DNA from: Zasmidium citrigriseum
Taxonomy: Eukaryota > Ascomycota > Dothideomycetes > Mycosphaerellales > Mycosphaerellaceae
NCBI GenBank assembly: GCA_002786025.1
Contig: NHNW01000046.1
Span: forward strand, 124,001-188,000
Direction: 5' to 3'
DNA: 64,000 bases
Of this stretch, positions 32,309 through 42,662 are shown piece by piece. The notes beneath the pieces were generated by a model. The model did not search any database and was not told where the DNA came from. It saw only the letters and a list, made by a program, of their open reading frames with translations. Position 1 is the stretch's first letter; each line of letters opens with the position of its first letter. Position numbers and translations under genes: made by a program.

Positions 32309-33418
32309 ATGGATTGGCTTGACGAAATCGAATCGGCCACCATCTATGACGAACCCGAATTTCACAACATCGCACAGAATGGCGACCTCATCTTCGAAGT
32401 CGGCGCAGCCAAAGACAAGCTTCTCGTCTCCAGTACCGTCCTCGCCGCCAACTCCAAAGTCTTCGCTGCCCTCCTAGGTCCGAACTTCCTCGAAGGCCAG
32501 ACAACGCGCTCTGCACAAGACCCGCAGACCATTACCCTTCCAGAGGATGGAACGAAGGCGATGACGCTGATGTGCGAGTTGCTTCATGACAAGGTGTCGC
32601 CCGAGGAGCTTCAGGACATCAAACCTCGCCATGTGGTTGATCTCGCCATACACGTCGATAAATACTGTCTCACGAAGCAACTTCGATTCCAAAGCCAGGT
32701 CTTGTTGCAGACAGCATTGACCCATGGTTGTCACAAAACCTTTCCCGAGGACGACCTGCGTCACTTGGCAGCGGCAGCCTACCTACTCGACCGGCCTCAA
32801 TCTTTCAAGGAAATCACTGAGCGTCTAATGATGAACACCCTAATTTCGTCAGCCCATTGGGTGAAGAGCAATCTCGACATTCTTCCCAAGGCGGTGACCG
32901 GCAAGTGATCCTTCATGACTGATATGAGTGGCTCAGACTTTGCTAACAGAGCGGAGATAGATGCCATGGCTTACAGGAGGATGGTTGCTCGCGATGAGAT
33001 TGCCAACAGACTGCCCCTTTGTCTGGAGCCACGTTGCCGACTATACTGTTCGTTCTCAAGCTATGCCGATCTCAGACCAATCATGAAAGCGTTCGACGTC
33101 AAAGTCTGGCCAGTAAACCACCAGACTGTCCGCGACGCAATCAAAAACATGCAAAAGCTGGTCGGAGTACAGAGAGAGCAGTGCACGGTACATAAGGGTC
33201 GAAGCAAAACAATCTCGGACAACACCGAGATCCAGTCCGAGGAAATCGACCAATTCGCTGAACAGCTACAACGCATCTGCGTAGGGCTGTGCCTTCAATG
33301 CGTTCGCGAGGGGAAGGATCTGTATCAAGAGTGCTCCGAACGGGATCACACGGCTGCATCAGCAGTCAAGAGAGGACGCAGGCCAAGAATCAAGTACAGA
33401 GACAAGGATGTACAGTAG
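32309..33418 (+). CDS. BTB/POZ domain protein, paralog 2
   Basis: Exon 32309-32904, intron 32905-32949 (45 bp, GTGATC...ACAG), exon 32950-33418; about 354 residues. The start ATG was chosen because NGDLIFEVG follows shortly and the context AACATGG is the same as in paralog 3. BTB fold: NGDLIFEVGAAKDKLLVSS, VFAALLGPNFLEGQ, then a helical region ending in HLAAAAYLLDRPQSF. The C-terminal part is Cys-rich (CLEPRCRLYC, GLCLQCVREGKDL). BTB domains mediate protein-protein contacts; which partner is unknown. Lengths of paralogs 2 and 3 agree (354 and 355), which supports the splicing. The donor is weak, and a stronger GCAAGT sits at 32901 (the place matching paralog 3's donor), but it gives the wrong phase or a 36-bp intron. 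Confidence 0.8.
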
Positions 33419-33875
33419 ACATGGTCTCAGTCTCTGAAAGCGATTGTAGTGTGTTTAAAGCTTGCTTGCATTCCTTGGTCTCCTATTGACCCCTGGGGAA
33501 CCCACATTCTTGGTTGTATCGTGTCATCTGTGTGCAACTCTGAAGTCTGCAGTGCCCAGTACCGAGTGAAAAATGCGGCCAAATGACTTCATCGAATAGA
33601 ACATCTGAACGGTTTCGCAAGACCTTCAGTGAGCACCTCTCAGCCCGTGATCTGCTTGATCCTCGTTTTTTTTTCACTTCCTGGGATTAAGAAAGTACTG
33701 AGATCATGTGAAGGCCCTGACTCCAGTCAGTCTGTCCTTGTGACTCGCGACCTGCTTCCATCTAGAATCTTCATGTGAAAGCGGGAGTCCGTGCGTCCCG
33801 CTCGGGTGTGCTCTGTTTGTCTGATCGCACTCTCGAGCTTCATCTTCTCGGCGCATCGACACCGGATGCGGCAAC
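33419..33875. other. Spacer and promoter region before BTB gene 3
   Basis: Holds the shared motif CATGTGAAAGCGGGA at 33772-33786. No gene seen. Confidence 0.6.
33772..33786 (+). promoter_or_regulatory. Shared upstream motif of BTB gene 3
   Basis: Identical 15-mer to 32190-32204, at nearly the same distance from the start codon (104 versus 119 bp). Confidence 0.45.
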
Positions 33876-34996
33876 ATGGCGACCACAAATGAGGTAGACC
33901 TTAAGGTCATAACCAAAGACGGCGACCTCATTCTGCACGTCGGCAATCCGGAAGAGGATATCCTCGACGAGGCAAAGCTGCTGGTCTCCAGTCATGTCCT
34001 CGAGAGCGCCTCGAAGGTCTTCGGCGCGCTTCTTGGGCCACGGTTTCTCGAAGGCCAACAGACCCGCAGCTCATCATCACCCCAAACGATTCGCATGGCT
34101 GACGACGATTCGACCGCAATGACCGACCTCTGCTTGCTGTTGCATGGCAAGATGCCTGAGATCCCTCCGGATGCCAGCATGGCTTACAGTGTCTATGCGC
34201 TGTCCGTGGCCATAGATAAGTACGGCCTAATCGAGAAGCTCCGACACCAAAGCCAAGAGATGCTCTTCGAGTGTCTTGAGCCGATCCAGCCCAGCAGCCA
34301 TGTACAACAGTGCTTGTTGGAAGCATTCGCACCCGATCCATCGGCAAATCTGGCTTACGTCGCAGCTGCTGCGTATCATCTCAACAATCAGCGCATCTTC
34401 AAGATTGCGACGGAGCGTCTGATCCGCGAGACCACGAGGCCGTTCTATCGACCAGAGTCCGGCCGCCAAGAAGAGCTGAAACACTATGATTTTCTAAAGA
34501 CGGTCCCAGCCCACCTGCTCCGTAAGTGATCAACAGATGCGACTCCTCATGTGCCATGACTGACTGGTGTGCAGATGCCATCGAACACAAGCGCCTTCTC
34601 GCACAGGACAAGATCGTACGCGAGCTCCCAGAGCAGGTCACATCATACTGCGACGATGAAGACTGCCGCTATCACGTCGGGTTGGGCGAAGTCCCTTGGC
34701 CGTCCATTTGTTCGGCATTCGAGATTACATCTTGGCCAGGAGGACAGGTACCAATCCACAAGGCCATCGAGGGCATGAAGCGCCTTCCTGGGCGCTACAG
34801 GAGAGGATGCTGCCGTGCACCATCCCCGTACGCCATCGACTCGAGCAGTGTCGAAGACTTCATTGAGGAGATCAAGAGCATGTGTCATGGCCTGTGTTTG
34901 CGGTGCGTTCGTGAGGGAGATGATCTGATGGCGGACTGCGCGGATGAGAGTCACCAGCGTCGTTTCTTGTCCTGGAATCCATTCAACACAGACTAG
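33876..34996 (+). CDS. BTB/POZ domain protein, paralog 3
   Basis: Exon 33876-34521, intron 34522-34574 (53 bp, GTAAGT...GCAG with branch-like CTGAC), exon 34575-34996; 355 residues. BTB: KDGDLILHVG at residues 13-22, LLVSSHVLESASKVFGALLG, RFLEGQQTRSS. A region with YVAAAAYHLNNQRIF follows. The second exon encodes a Cys-rich end: CDDEDCRYH, RGCC, MCHGLCLRCVREGDDL, DCADESH. The cysteines may bind a metal, but no known finger fits. The gene is clearly related to genes 1 and 2 in the same orientation. Such BTB families are expanded in dothideomycetes and mostly uncharacterised. Confidence 0.87.
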
Positions 34997-35258
34997 TCAA
35001 AAGGAGGCAGTGGACGGTCGAACAGCACCACGAGCACTGGGTGTGGCGCCAGGTGGCGATGGACGAGAAGAAGCGACCATGTGGCCCGGAGGATGGATGG
35101 GGCCAGTATAAGACGGCGCGGGCATCGCGCTTATTCGAGGCTCTTGCAGACTCACTGAGAGACCGAACGCAGCCCTGATGCAGCATTGCGGGCAGTCCAA
35201 AATCCTCCAACTCCGACGCTCAGCCAAATAATACATGTAAACCCATCAACCCATCCGT

Positions 35259-37517
35259 CTAACTGAAGACGTTGCCCAAATTATGCTCCCTGATATACTC
35301 CCCGCCCTTCTCCGCAAACTCCTCCCTCGACACAAAAGCCTGTCGACTCTCTTTCTCCCTCGCCCAGCTCGCAGCGCCCTTCCAGGCATCCAGCAGCGGA
35401 TCTTTAGCCCTTCTGACACCCAACTGTACATCCGCCGGCAGGACAGCCCGCAGTTCATTCTGAAGTCTCTCCTCAAAGCCCTTGAAGAGAGTGTATCCGC
35501 CGGTGATGAAGACGTCCTTCAAAATGTCATCTCGTGCAGAGTGACCCGACAGCCTTCCCATAAGAATGTCCTCGGCGATCTCCACGATTCCGGCTTGGTC
35601 GACGCCTGCTATACTCGGCTGAAAGACGACTTCGGGGACTCGTATCCGCTCAACGTTGAGATGGAACTGGTTGCTTTCTCTAGCGCTCTCCGGATCGAAT
35701 GGCCAGGGACCTCGTGCAAAGGCATGCAGTAAGCTCTTTGTCCAGTCCTTCTGTGCTTCTTGAGTGCTCTGTTCGGTGAAGTCTGGGTCGTACTTCAGCA
35801 GCTGTGACTCGATACTCTTCAGTTGAGCCCCTAGATCTTCTTCCTCGTCATCTTCCTCATCATCGTTTCGGCCCTGCTGAATCTCACGATAGATCATCCA
35901 ATCTGCATCATCAGCACCAAACCCATCATCGTCGTTACCGCCGCGTCTCCGCTTCCGTCCAAGAGGGTTGTCTGATGCAAGATTTGCAATGTGCTTCATA
36001 CGCATCTGCGAAGCTTGCGACTTGCGGTTGCCCAGGTCTGCCTTTAGTCGATCCCGTTCCTTGATGCGCTGGATGACCTCTGAACGGGCTGCTCTTCGCT
36101 CTTCCACCCAGCTGTCCAGGTCGGCTTCACGTCGAGCGTCGTCCTGTCGTTGGATCTCTGCTTGTCTGGCCTTCTCGGCTTCTTTCTCAGCCTTTGCACG
36201 AGCGCGGGCATCGTGGTTGCTCTTTAGCAGACGTTGTTGACGTTTCTGCTTCAGACCATCCTCGTCCAGCTCCTCGTCAGGGATGTCCAACAGTGGATAT
36301 GTCGGAGGCTCCTCGGCTTCCTCTTCCAGATCACCAACATCCTTGTTCCTTTGCTTCCTGATGCTCTTCTCCATTTCCTTGATCTTCTTGTCCAAGTGAA
36401 CCTCATCCCGGAATTCCTCTTCATCCAACAACAGTCTGGCCTCTTTCTTCGTCGTTGTCTCAGCAATTTGTTGCTGCAGCTGTTTGAAGTACTCCAGTTC
36501 TTGCTCTTTCCGAACCAGCTTCTCCAACCGCATCTTGGCCGCCTGTTCTTGTAATCGCCTTCCAGCCTCCTTTCTCTTCTCCTCAGCTATCCTCAGCTCC
36601 TCTTCCGTCTTCTGCACGACCTCTTTCTCTTGGAAGGGAAGCTGAACAATGTGATCTCTGTCCTCTAGCCCAGTCCACTCCAGCAGCTTCTGCGCTTCTT
36701 GATCATAGTCCTGGCTCACGTAGCAATGCGTTCGTACCAAGTCTTCGATCTGAGTTTCGTTGACCTTGCCGCTAGTGAGCAGACCAGGATACTTGGCTTT
36801 GAGTAACCTAGTCAAGTACTCTGCACACTGTGATCGTCCCCAATCTAGCCTCGTCGCATGCGAAATCAGAGGCTGTCGGTCCACCACAGGTATCAGATGT
36901 GTACTCATATTCGCACTGCTGACTACCAAGCCCGTCTTGCCTTCATTCTGTCGATAGCTAAACAGCGAATCGACGCCGTATGCGACACTAGGCACACCAT
37001 ACAGCTCGAACAGTATCTCACTCATCGTCTTGCGCGAGTATCCCAAATTCGCCAGCGGCTCCGTCATCACCACCGGCCTATCCACAACACCATTCGAGCC
37101 ATCTATCCCCAGCTTCAGGAAAATGTAATCCAAGATCCCTTCTTGCACGTCCCAGTTGTTGATGATGTTACTTCCTGGCTCATACAAATTCTTTGCCTGA
37201 CCGCGCGCAGTGCCATCGAAATAGATCTCGGATCCGACGAATGTGAGCTTGCGGTTGAGCTTTCGATCGGTATACCGCGCCATCATGGGCGGGAACTGCA
37301 GGCGAGGCAAGGCATCAGTCTGCCAGCCGGCGCGCACGGAGGAGCTGCCATTGTCGATGACTATGGCGGTGTCGACGCTGCTGGATCGGTATCCTGAGTT
37401 ATCGGTTGCGAGTTGGCCGCGGTAGGGAGGCTCGCTGACGTTGTAGATCTGGGCAGGAGGGGGTTTGGGGGAGTTGCGGCCGGACTGCGTCTCGATGGGG
37501 ACGGTATAGTGAGGCAT
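35259..37517 (-). CDS. ARP5: Actin-related protein 5, INO80 chromatin-remodelling subunit
   Basis: Single exon of 752 residues. The actin fold begins with AIVIDNGSSSVRAGW (residues about 51-65), the phosphate-1 loop. VDRPVVMTEPLANLGYSR, YGVPSVAYGVDSLFSY and GLVVSSANMSTHLIPV follow. Between roughly residues 295 and 600 lies a long charged, coiled-coil insertion (many E/K/R/Q, then an acidic stretch NDDEEDDEEED). The fold resumes with RIRVPEVVFQPSIAGVDQAG and DVFITGGYTLFKGFEERL, ending in REHNLGNVFS. The big insertion and this end are typical of Arp5, which with Ies6 forms a module of the nuclear INO80 complex that couples ATP hydrolysis to nucleosome sliding. It shares a 456-bp divergent promoter region with the HET gene. 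Confidence 0.95.
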   Translation of the reverse strand: MPHYTVPIETQSGRNSPKPPPAQIYNVSEPPYRGQLATDNSGYRSSSVDTAIVIDNGSSSVRAGWQTDALPRLQFPPMMARYTDRKLNRKLTFVGSEIYFDGTARGQAKNLYEPGSNIINNWDVQEGILDYIFLKLGIDGSNGVVDRPVVMTEPLANLGYSRKTMSEILFELYGVPSVAYGVDSLFSYRQNEGKTGLVVSSANMSTHLIPVVDRQPLISHATRLDWGRSQCAEYLTRLLKAKYPGLLTSGKVNETQIEDLVRTHCYVSQDYDQEAQKLLEWTGLEDRDHIVQLPFQEKEVVQKTEEELRIAEEKRKEAGRRLQEQAAKMRLEKLVRKEQELEYFKQLQQQIAETTTKKEARLLLDEEEFRDEVHLDKKIKEMEKSIRKQRNKDVGDLEEEAEEPPTYPLLDIPDEELDEDGLKQKRQQRLLKSNHDARARAKAEKEAEKARQAEIQRQDDARREADLDSWVEERRAARSEVIQRIKERDRLKADLGNRKSQASQMRMKHIANLASDNPLGRKRRRGGNDDDGFGADDADWMIYREIQQGRNDDEEDDEEEDLGAQLKSIESQLLKYDPDFTEQSTQEAQKDWTKSLLHAFARGPWPFDPESARESNQFHLNVERIRVPEVVFQPSIAGVDQAGIVEIAEDILMGRLSGHSARDDILKDVFITGGYTLFKGFEERLQNELRAVLPADVQLGVRRAKDPLLDAWKGAASWAREKESRQAFVSREEFAEKGGEYIREHNLGNVFS

Positions 37518-37973
37518 GGTGGGCGATTGGTATTATCGCATTGTTCGGAGACTGGATGGAGGTTTAATTGCTCGTTGGCGTGGCTGGAGTTGTGAAAGTG
37601 AAAGTGAGGTCGCAACTTCGTCTCCAGCTTCTCCAGATCGCAGTGGGCCCGTGCGAAAGTCTAAAGATCGCGCTGTCACATGTTTCTCGAATTTCAGACG
37701 TCACGCCATGAAATGAACTCTGCCTCACAATGGCATATTGTCAGATCATAATGCATCATCTGCACTTCCTGCTGCATTGCGAGATGGCATCCACATCATC
37801 GGATCTGCTGGTATCAAGGCTGCCTTTGACTCGTTGCCTCAGGCCGGGCAGACTCCCGGAAGACTGCTTTTCAGCTGGACCGACCTCGCTGGAAGCTCCT
37901 TGATCCCTCAGAAACAACCGATTGAAGTTCAGAAAATCTCTATGGAGCTTCTCTGGACTGAGACTTAGCAAGA
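37518..37973. promoter_or_regulatory. Divergent promoter region between ARP5 and the HET gene
   Basis: 456 bp between two start codons pointing away from each other. A 76-codon open frame beginning with TTG at 37738 has no recognisable content and is treated as leader sequence. No clear TATA box found. Confidence 0.5.
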
Positions 37974-40275
37974 ATGTCGGGCGAGATGAAGGAGACTACG
38001 GACATGCCACCCACCGACAGCACTCGCCTCGAGGAATGGCACGCAAGATACATCGCAGCAGAAGCCGATTATCTCGAAGAAGAGGCACGATCTGCACTAT
38101 TCAGCGACCTTGATTCAGATCCCATCGACCGATCTCACATTGAAGAGCGGATCGCACTTTCTACAGCGACAACACACGTTTCGGAGCGCTTCTGTGACAA
38201 CTGTGTGCATCTCTTCAGCCACTGGCCGGATCTTGGGACCAAGTCATGGGCATGGGATATTGGGAGGTCTTGTTCTACCTCAGAATTAGAGGCGGCCGCT
38301 CGCAAGGGCTGTCAATTCTGCTTGTTCCTGGTGCAATAATTGAAAGACGGCGGAGTCCTGGCCACCTTTCGCAAACTTGAAGCGAGACTGGAGCGTCTGA
38401 AGAGTGATTCTAAGATCTCGCTTTCCATATCGAATTGGAGCGATGATGAAAGTCAAATAGTCTGGCTAAACTTCCCGGGCAAAAAGAATGGGAATTGCAA
38501 TTCATGGTGGGCTCAGCAGACTAAGTTCGAATCCCGGGTCATGCCTCCAAGCTGTGAGTACGTTTGTCTCCCTTGAGAGCGACTGTTGATGTTTCGCAGT
38601 CTATATCGAGACGCCCGAGGACCGTTTTGAGATTGCAAAGGAGTGGCTGGAGAACTGCTCTGATCAGCATGAGCATTGCAAGGACGTGCGTGCATCCGAG
38701 CGACCAAGTCGACTTGTTCGCATTGCCAAAGACGATGTAAAGCTCGTCACGACCGCTAACTGGGATAAAATGCCTCGATATGCCACCCTGAGCTACTGCT
38801 GGGGCCCCGTCAAGTTTCCTACTTTGACGACAGATACCTTCGACATCTATTGCCAGGGAATATCCTTGGCAGACCTACCGCAGACATTCCAGGACGCTAT
38901 ATTCATCGCTCGCAAGCTTGGTCTTCAATACATCTGGATCGATGCCTTGTGTATTATCCAACGATCAGAAGGTAATCGCGACTGGCTGAGAGAATCAAGC
39001 TTGATGCGCTCCGTCTACGGCGGCAGCCACGTAAACATTGCTGCAGCATCGGCCACGGGTGTCCACGAAGGGTGTTTTTCTATGCCTGAAGACTTCTCTG
39101 GCGGCCTACTCGCGCGAGTCGAAACCAAAGAGCTCGGCAGAATCAGGAACTTCTACTCCAGGGATGTATACGAAAGATCTACGAACGAGAGCCACCTCGC
39201 TAGCAGGGCCTGGTCTCTACAAGAGAAGTTCCTGGCGCCGCGTACCATATCCATTGGCGATCAAGGCCTCTTCTGGGAATGTCGAACTACCATCGCTTCG
39301 GAGTTCCTACCGGATGGCTTTCCTGGCAAACTTGGCTCGAAAATGATCATTCCGCCGCAAGAATCCTGGGACTGGGGCACTATCGTTCGCATGTACTCTT
39401 CAGCGAATTTGACAAATCCGAGCGACAAGTTACCGGCGCTCGCAGGTATCGCTAGGCGCCAGCACGAGGTTGTTGGCGGTGAGTATCTGGCAGGCATGTG
39501 GAGGAAAAGACTGGAACAACAGCTTGGCTGGAATGTCTTCGACAAGCGGCCCAAACCGGAGTGGCGTGCACCTAGTTGGTCATGGACCTCTGTTGATGGT
39601 GGCGTCGCGTATTGGCCGTACTGGGAGCACGACGACTTGGCCCAGAATGTTTTCGTCGAGGTCATCGACGCTTTCACAACACTTGTTGGACCCTGTCCAT
39701 TCGGATCAGTGACATACGGAGAGCTGAAGCTTGCTTGCAGCGTAATGCTTCGGGGATCCTTTAACATGGAGTCTGGGAGAGATTTGGTACGCACGGTCAC
39801 ATTACGGGAGGGCGAGACAACGCCAAGGGCGAAGACCTTCGACTTTCCAGTGATATTGGATCTCACAACAGACGGCAACCTTCGGGCCAACGATACAGTC
39901 TTTATGCTCCCACTCTTCAGTGGTGATTCAGGCTGCGCCCGCCTGATCAAGCCCAAGAGCACAGAGGAAGACAGCCCGCCCAAGGACATGGCCAATTCAG
40001 AGGACAGTGAAGAGTATAAGGAGGAAGACTATACCACGGAGCTTCTTGTCTGTGGCATAGTCCTGCAACCGGATGCTGAAGGCCTCTTTCGACGGCTTGG
40101 GGCTTTCGACTATCGTTCTCTGGAGTCAAGAGACAATGATGCACCGCCGGAGATATACTTCGCTTTCATGCGCGCGGTGAAGGAAGTGAGCTCGTCGGTA
40201 TTGGAACAGGTCAGTGTCGACGTTCGAGTGAATCCGGATGGCTCGGGGACGAAGTATGTCATCACCATCGTCTGA
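37974..40275 (+). pseudogene. HET-domain (heterokaryon incompatibility) protein gene with one in-frame stop
   Basis: Exon 37974-38553, intron 38554-38599 (GTGAGT...GCAG), exon 38600-40275; 751 codons before the final stop. The HET domain is in the second exon: YATLSYCWGPVKFPTL, TFQDAIFIARKLGLQYIWID, ALCIIQRSEGNRDW, and GGSHVNIAAASATGVHEGCF. The N-terminal part has a Cys-rich segment (FCDNCVHLF, GCQFCLFLVQ) common in this family. TAA at 38337-38339 falls inside the first exon; the frame continues directly after it (LKDGGVLATFRKLEARLERL), as expected for these proteins. HET proteins trigger cell death or growth arrest in non-self fusion. A null allele, a sequencing error or stop readthrough are possible. 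ATG 38548 or later starts would miss only the N-terminal part, leaving HET intact. Confidence 0.8.
38337..38339 (+). other. In-frame TAA in the HET gene
   Basis: Context CAA-TAA-TTG between GCQFCLFLVQ and LKDGGVLATF; both sides are in one frame and fit the family, with no splice pair that removes it. Confidence 0.85.
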
Positions 40276-40523
40276 AGAATCATGATCCATCTTGGAGCAC
40301 GACGAGACGCTGTGAAAAGAAACTGAAAAGACAATTTCTGAAAGATCTACAAAACTCCATTCTGCCTTTCAAATTCCCTTGGGTATATCCTGTAACATTC
40401 CGCCTTTTCTTCGCTCGAGATCCTGTCCCTGATATCTAGTCACTCAGCCTACTGATTAATCCATCCCCAAAATCGAAGCTGATCCACAGCAGAAATGAAG
40501 ATCTGGTTTCCTGCAGCACTGCT

Positions 40524-42662
40524 TCAAGCGTCCTGGCCATCAATCACCCTCTCACCCTCCGCATCCGAGATCTCAATCGTGGGAATCGACGGCTCCCGTT
40601 TGACCTCCATCTCTGCGTCCTTCCCAAAGTTCCCATCTACACCCTCATCCCCCTTCTTCCCATCCCCCTTGTTCCCCTCACCAGCAAGCTCCTTCTTAAT
40701 CTCACCCTCATTTTTACTCCCCTCCCGACTCGGCACATCGGGCACCGCATCATCCACACTCTCCACAACCCCCACCGTACTCTTCCGATTCTTACTCAAC
40801 TCCACAACTCTCGGCCGCAAGGGCTGCTTAAACGTACTCGTCGCCACGGCCTTCTGCACTCTCGTCCGCGCTCGACTCACAGAAACCTGTCGTGCCACGG
40901 AGACTTGCACGATTTGTCTCTCAAGATCTTCGGGCGATTTTACGCGCGGATAGGGGTCTGAGGTTTTGCTTTTGGTGCTGGAGCGGTTTTCGGTTGTGGT
41001 TGTGCTTGGTGGAGAGGCGTTGAGTTTGACGGCTTGGGATGTTAGCATATCCCATGCTGGTTCGGTTTGTTCGAGTTCGCGGTGGAGGGATTCGCGGTCC
41101 GTGCAGGTCGTGATGGTCGTGGGCGTGGGAATTGAGGCTTCGCTGAAGAAGGCCGAGCCGGGAGATTCAGGGGAGCTTTCGAGGGTCGCTTTGCGGTCCC
41201 TAAACGCTGCTGTGATGGGCGAGACGGAGCCTGGGGGCGCTGTATTGGAACGCATGACAGGTCGTGGACGGTGGATTGCTGTTGAAGGCCCTTCGGCTGT
41301 CATGCCTTCGATTTCGGCGCCTTTGCCTTCGACTTTGATCGAGAGGGGACGGGAGAGATGGGGTGAGGTCAGGCTTCTTTGAGGGACGCCGGGGATGTGC
41401 GTTTGGATGCTGAGGTCGTCTTTGCTGTCTCCTGGGCCGGTTGATCTTTTGCCTGATTTCTTCCTTTGCAGTCTGCTCTGCCGACGTTCGAGGAGTGATG
41501 GTCTGGAGTCGTTGGAGAGGAGCTTTTCAAACATGATGCTGTATCGTTCGAATTCTGCTCTTTCGAATGTAACGTCCAGTCTGGGGGTCCGCGGGATGGA
41601 TAGAGCTTCGATGCCGTTGTTGACTGCTGACATTGGCGAGTCATGGCGCTCATCTGCCTTCGGAGAGAAGATGTCCTCGGAATCCTGATACCTGTGGGTC
41701 TTGATACGCGGCGACGGCGTTGAGCTCCCTCGACTATAGGGGACGCGGCTGATTCTCGACTTCAATGCCGGCATGAATGAGGTCCGATCTTCATTGCGGG
41801 ACTCAGCAAGTGCCTCAACCAGTGTTATGGACGGGTCTCCGGAGTTCATTCTTCGATGTTGCTTCTTCGATAGGACCCTCGGTGACGGTAAGACCGGCGA
41901 GGGAGCCTCTGATGTAGCCAGAGTACGGATTAGAGGAGGAGAGCACGGCGTTGGACTAGACTCCTCTTGCAATTGCTTGCCCCGTGAAGGAGGCCGAGGT
42001 GTAGGTGTCGGCGACGGTCTGGATGTCCAACGAAAGATAGTTCCAATTGTTTTCCAGCTCGACTTCTTCTTTCTTTGCTCGGGGCTCTGACTGGTGTTGC
42101 TCTCTTGAGCAGGAGGCGCAGGGGGTGTACGATTTGGTGGTTGACGCATCCTGGTAGAGATGTGGTCGGCTGTATACGACCGACCCCAATTCGGCGGTGC
42201 ATTCGATGGACTGCCAATGGCAACGCCAATCCGCGGACTCTCGTAGTTGGGCTTAGGGCTGTCAAATCGCTGCAACGGCGAAGACGAGGGTTGGAAAGTC
42301 GCGCTTCGTGGTGGAGGTGGGAGACGCGGCGATGGAGTGGGGAATCTGAACGTGTCGAGGCCATCCTGGAATTCCAGTGTTTGGCCGATCAAGTGAAGAT
42401 CCTCGCTACAAGTTGGCTCTTTGACCTCTTTGGTAGACGTGCGAGGCTTGGATGAGCTGCGCTTACGCTTCTCCAGCCCTGCTGAGGTGTTCGGCCGCTT
42501 TCCCATGGATTTCCTGTGCTCCGCAACCGCTTCGTCAATCGATTCGAAGACATCTCGGCGTCTTTGGTGCTCGGCCACCTTCTTCTCATCCGTGCTGCGG
42601 CTCATTCCTTTGGATTGATCTTTCTTAATGCGGTTCGAGTTGGATCGCTTGAGGAAGTTCAT
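40524..42662 (-). CDS. Large disordered Ser/Pro-rich protein, function unknown
   Basis: Single exon, 712 residues from ATG 42662 (MNFLKRSNSNRIKKDQSKG). The frame stays open upstream to 43169, but that part looks like untranslated leader, and MNFLKRS gives a sensible basic N-terminus. Low-complexity Ser/Pro/Arg-rich sequence dominates (SPTPTPRPPSRGKQ). Two better-conserved-looking islands stand out: WKTIGTIFRWTS near residue 235, and a predicted helix FERAEFERYSIMFEKLLS followed by LLERRQSRLQRKKS near residues 395-430. No enzyme domain. Similar disordered proteins with an ERYSxMFEKLL-like helix occur in filamentous ascomycetes without known function. It is convergent with the HET gene, 248 bp away. 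Antisense open frames over it are shadows caused by the biased composition. Confidence 0.75.
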   Translation of the reverse strand: MNFLKRSNSNRIKKDQSKGMSRSTDEKKVAEHQRRRDVFESIDEAVAEHRKSMGKRPNTSAGLEKRKRSSSKPRTSTKEVKEPTCSEDLHLIGQTLEFQDGLDTFRFPTPSPRLPPPPRSATFQPSSSPLQRFDSPKPNYESPRIGVAIGSPSNAPPNWGRSYTADHISTRMRQPPNRTPPAPPAQESNTSQSPEQRKKKSSWKTIGTIFRWTSRPSPTPTPRPPSRGKQLQEESSPTPCSPPLIRTLATSEAPSPVLPSPRVLSKKQHRRMNSGDPSITLVEALAESRNEDRTSFMPALKSRISRVPYSRGSSTPSPRIKTHRYQDSEDIFSPKADERHDSPMSAVNNGIEALSIPRTPRLDVTFERAEFERYSIMFEKLLSNDSRPSLLERRQSRLQRKKSGKRSTGPGDSKDDLSIQTHIPGVPQRSLTSPHLSRPLSIKVEGKGAEIEGMTAEGPSTAIHRPRPVMRSNTAPPGSVSPITAAFRDRKATLESSPESPGSAFFSEASIPTPTTITTCTDRESLHRELEQTEPAWDMLTSQAVKLNASPPSTTTTENRSSTKSKTSDPYPRVKSPEDLERQIVQVSVARQVSVSRARTRVQKAVATSTFKQPLRPRVVELSKNRKSTVGVVESVDDAVPDVPSREGSKNEGEIKKELAGEGNKGDGKKGDEGVDGNFGKDAEMEVKREPSIPTIEISDAEGERVIDGQDA

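Noticed and set aside
32901..32936. GC-AG intron in BTB gene 2
   Set aside because: It would be only 36 bp, shorter than any other intron in the window; the 45-bp GT-AG choice fits the paralog's length better.
35272..37425. Plus-strand open frames opposite ARP5
   Set aside because: ARP5 identity is certain; the opposite frames have no protein-like features.
37738..37968. 76-codon frame upstream of the HET gene
   Set aside because: Starts only with TTG, no recognisable content, and lies in the divergent promoter.
38525..38538. GTTCGAATCCCGGG looks like the B box and T-arm of a tRNA gene
   Set aside because: It lies in the HET coding frame, no matching A box at the right distance and no acceptor-stem pairing could be found.
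40966..42090. Several long plus-strand open frames opposite the disordered protein gene
   Set aside because: Antisense shadows of a Ser/Pro/Arg-rich gene; composition explains their openness.
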